Shown piece by piece: positions 63,992-64,000 of a DNA stretch of 64,000 nucleotides. The DNA is from Sphingomonadaceae bacterium (GTDB lineage Bacteria; Pseudomonadota; Alphaproteobacteria; Sphingomonadales; Sphingomonadaceae), in contig CANFXW010000012.1 in assembly GCA_947451145.1 (NCBI GenBank), positions 43,612-107,611 of the forward strand, read 5' to 3'. Each line of letters begins with the position of its first letter. Positions within the stretch are counted from its first letter, which is position 1. The notes below the pieces were generated by a model that saw only the letters and a program-made list of their open reading frames with translations, ran no database searches and was not told the DNA's origin. Made by a program: the position numbers and the translations under genes.

Positions 63992-64000
63992 GGAAATTAC

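Overview
The window is GC-rich and tightly packed, and it looks like the chromosome of an alphaproteobacterium of the order Sphingomonadales (Erythrobacter/Novosphingobium/Sphingomonas-like). The reasons are a CcrM-type GANTC methyltransferase, a 40-residue aa3-oxidase subunit IV next to a three-gene pntAA-pntAB-pntB set, a very short ATP synthase epsilon subunit, a split GcvPA/GcvPB glycine decarboxylase, and composite inverted repeats of the kind seen between sphingomonad genes. This placement is inference from gene content; no marker such as 16S rRNA is present.

Layout. 1-2.2 kb: 3' part of a HAF-repeat autotransporter, then a 0.5 kb stretch without a recognisable gene. 2.7-4.4 kb: nitronate monooxygenase plus a crotonase. 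4.7-6.8 kb: selB, divergent from a selenocysteine tRNA. 7.0-10.7 kb: a degenerate HD-GYP protein, a CheB-like protein lacking its catalytic His, and an OprB-like porin. 10.8-18.6 kb: one chemotaxis operon (MCP, STAS, cheA, cheR, cheB, cheD, cheY, cheW and a 90-residue protein with a CheZ/CheT-like DxxxQ motif). 18.7-24.5 kb: an NAD-dependent molybdenum formate dehydrogenase (fdsG-fdsB-fdhD-fdsA-fdsD) with Cys, not Sec, at the active site. 24.6-28.3 kb: PilZ protein, SDR oxidoreductase, purF and a TIM-barrel isomerase. 28.3-31.5 kb: a DUF1501/DUF1800 pair. 31.5-39.3 kb: a leftward type IV secretion core operon (virB2-B3-B4-B6-B8-B9-B10-B11). 39.3-43.3 kb: a GANTC-dense intergenic region, ccrM, folP and a sigma-54-type response regulator. 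43.5-46.8 kb: oxidase subunit IV, transhydrogenase and a lipoprotein. 46.9-49.6 kb: Asp/Glu racemase homologue, a 142 bp inverted repeat, dgt and an NAD(P)-binding protein. 49.6-54.8 kb: a tandem glycine riboswitch and the gcvT-gcvH-gcvPA-gcvPB operon. 54.8-64 kb: two EamA transporters, a periplasmic TPR/TonB-like protein, a lone CpaF ATPase, an LtaS/MdoB-like sulfatase-fold membrane enzyme, a DUF6265-like protein, a GT-C glycosyltransferase and atpC with its terminator.

Functional themes. The chemotaxis operon holds a full adaptation set (CheR, CheB, CheD) with a single receptor whose C-terminus resembles the CheR/CheB tether pentapeptide. Upstream lie degenerate signalling paralogues that may be regulatory rather than catalytic. 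The formate dehydrogenase and its sulfurtransferase FdhD form one overlapping operon that feeds NADH; the membrane transhydrogenase links NADH and NADPH pools. The glycine cleavage operon is under glycine control. The points most worth a second look are the nine GANTC sites between the T4SS operon and ccrM, the DxxxQ protein ending the che operon, the His-less CheB homologue, and an unusual tRNA-Sec next to selB with no selenoprotein visible nearby.
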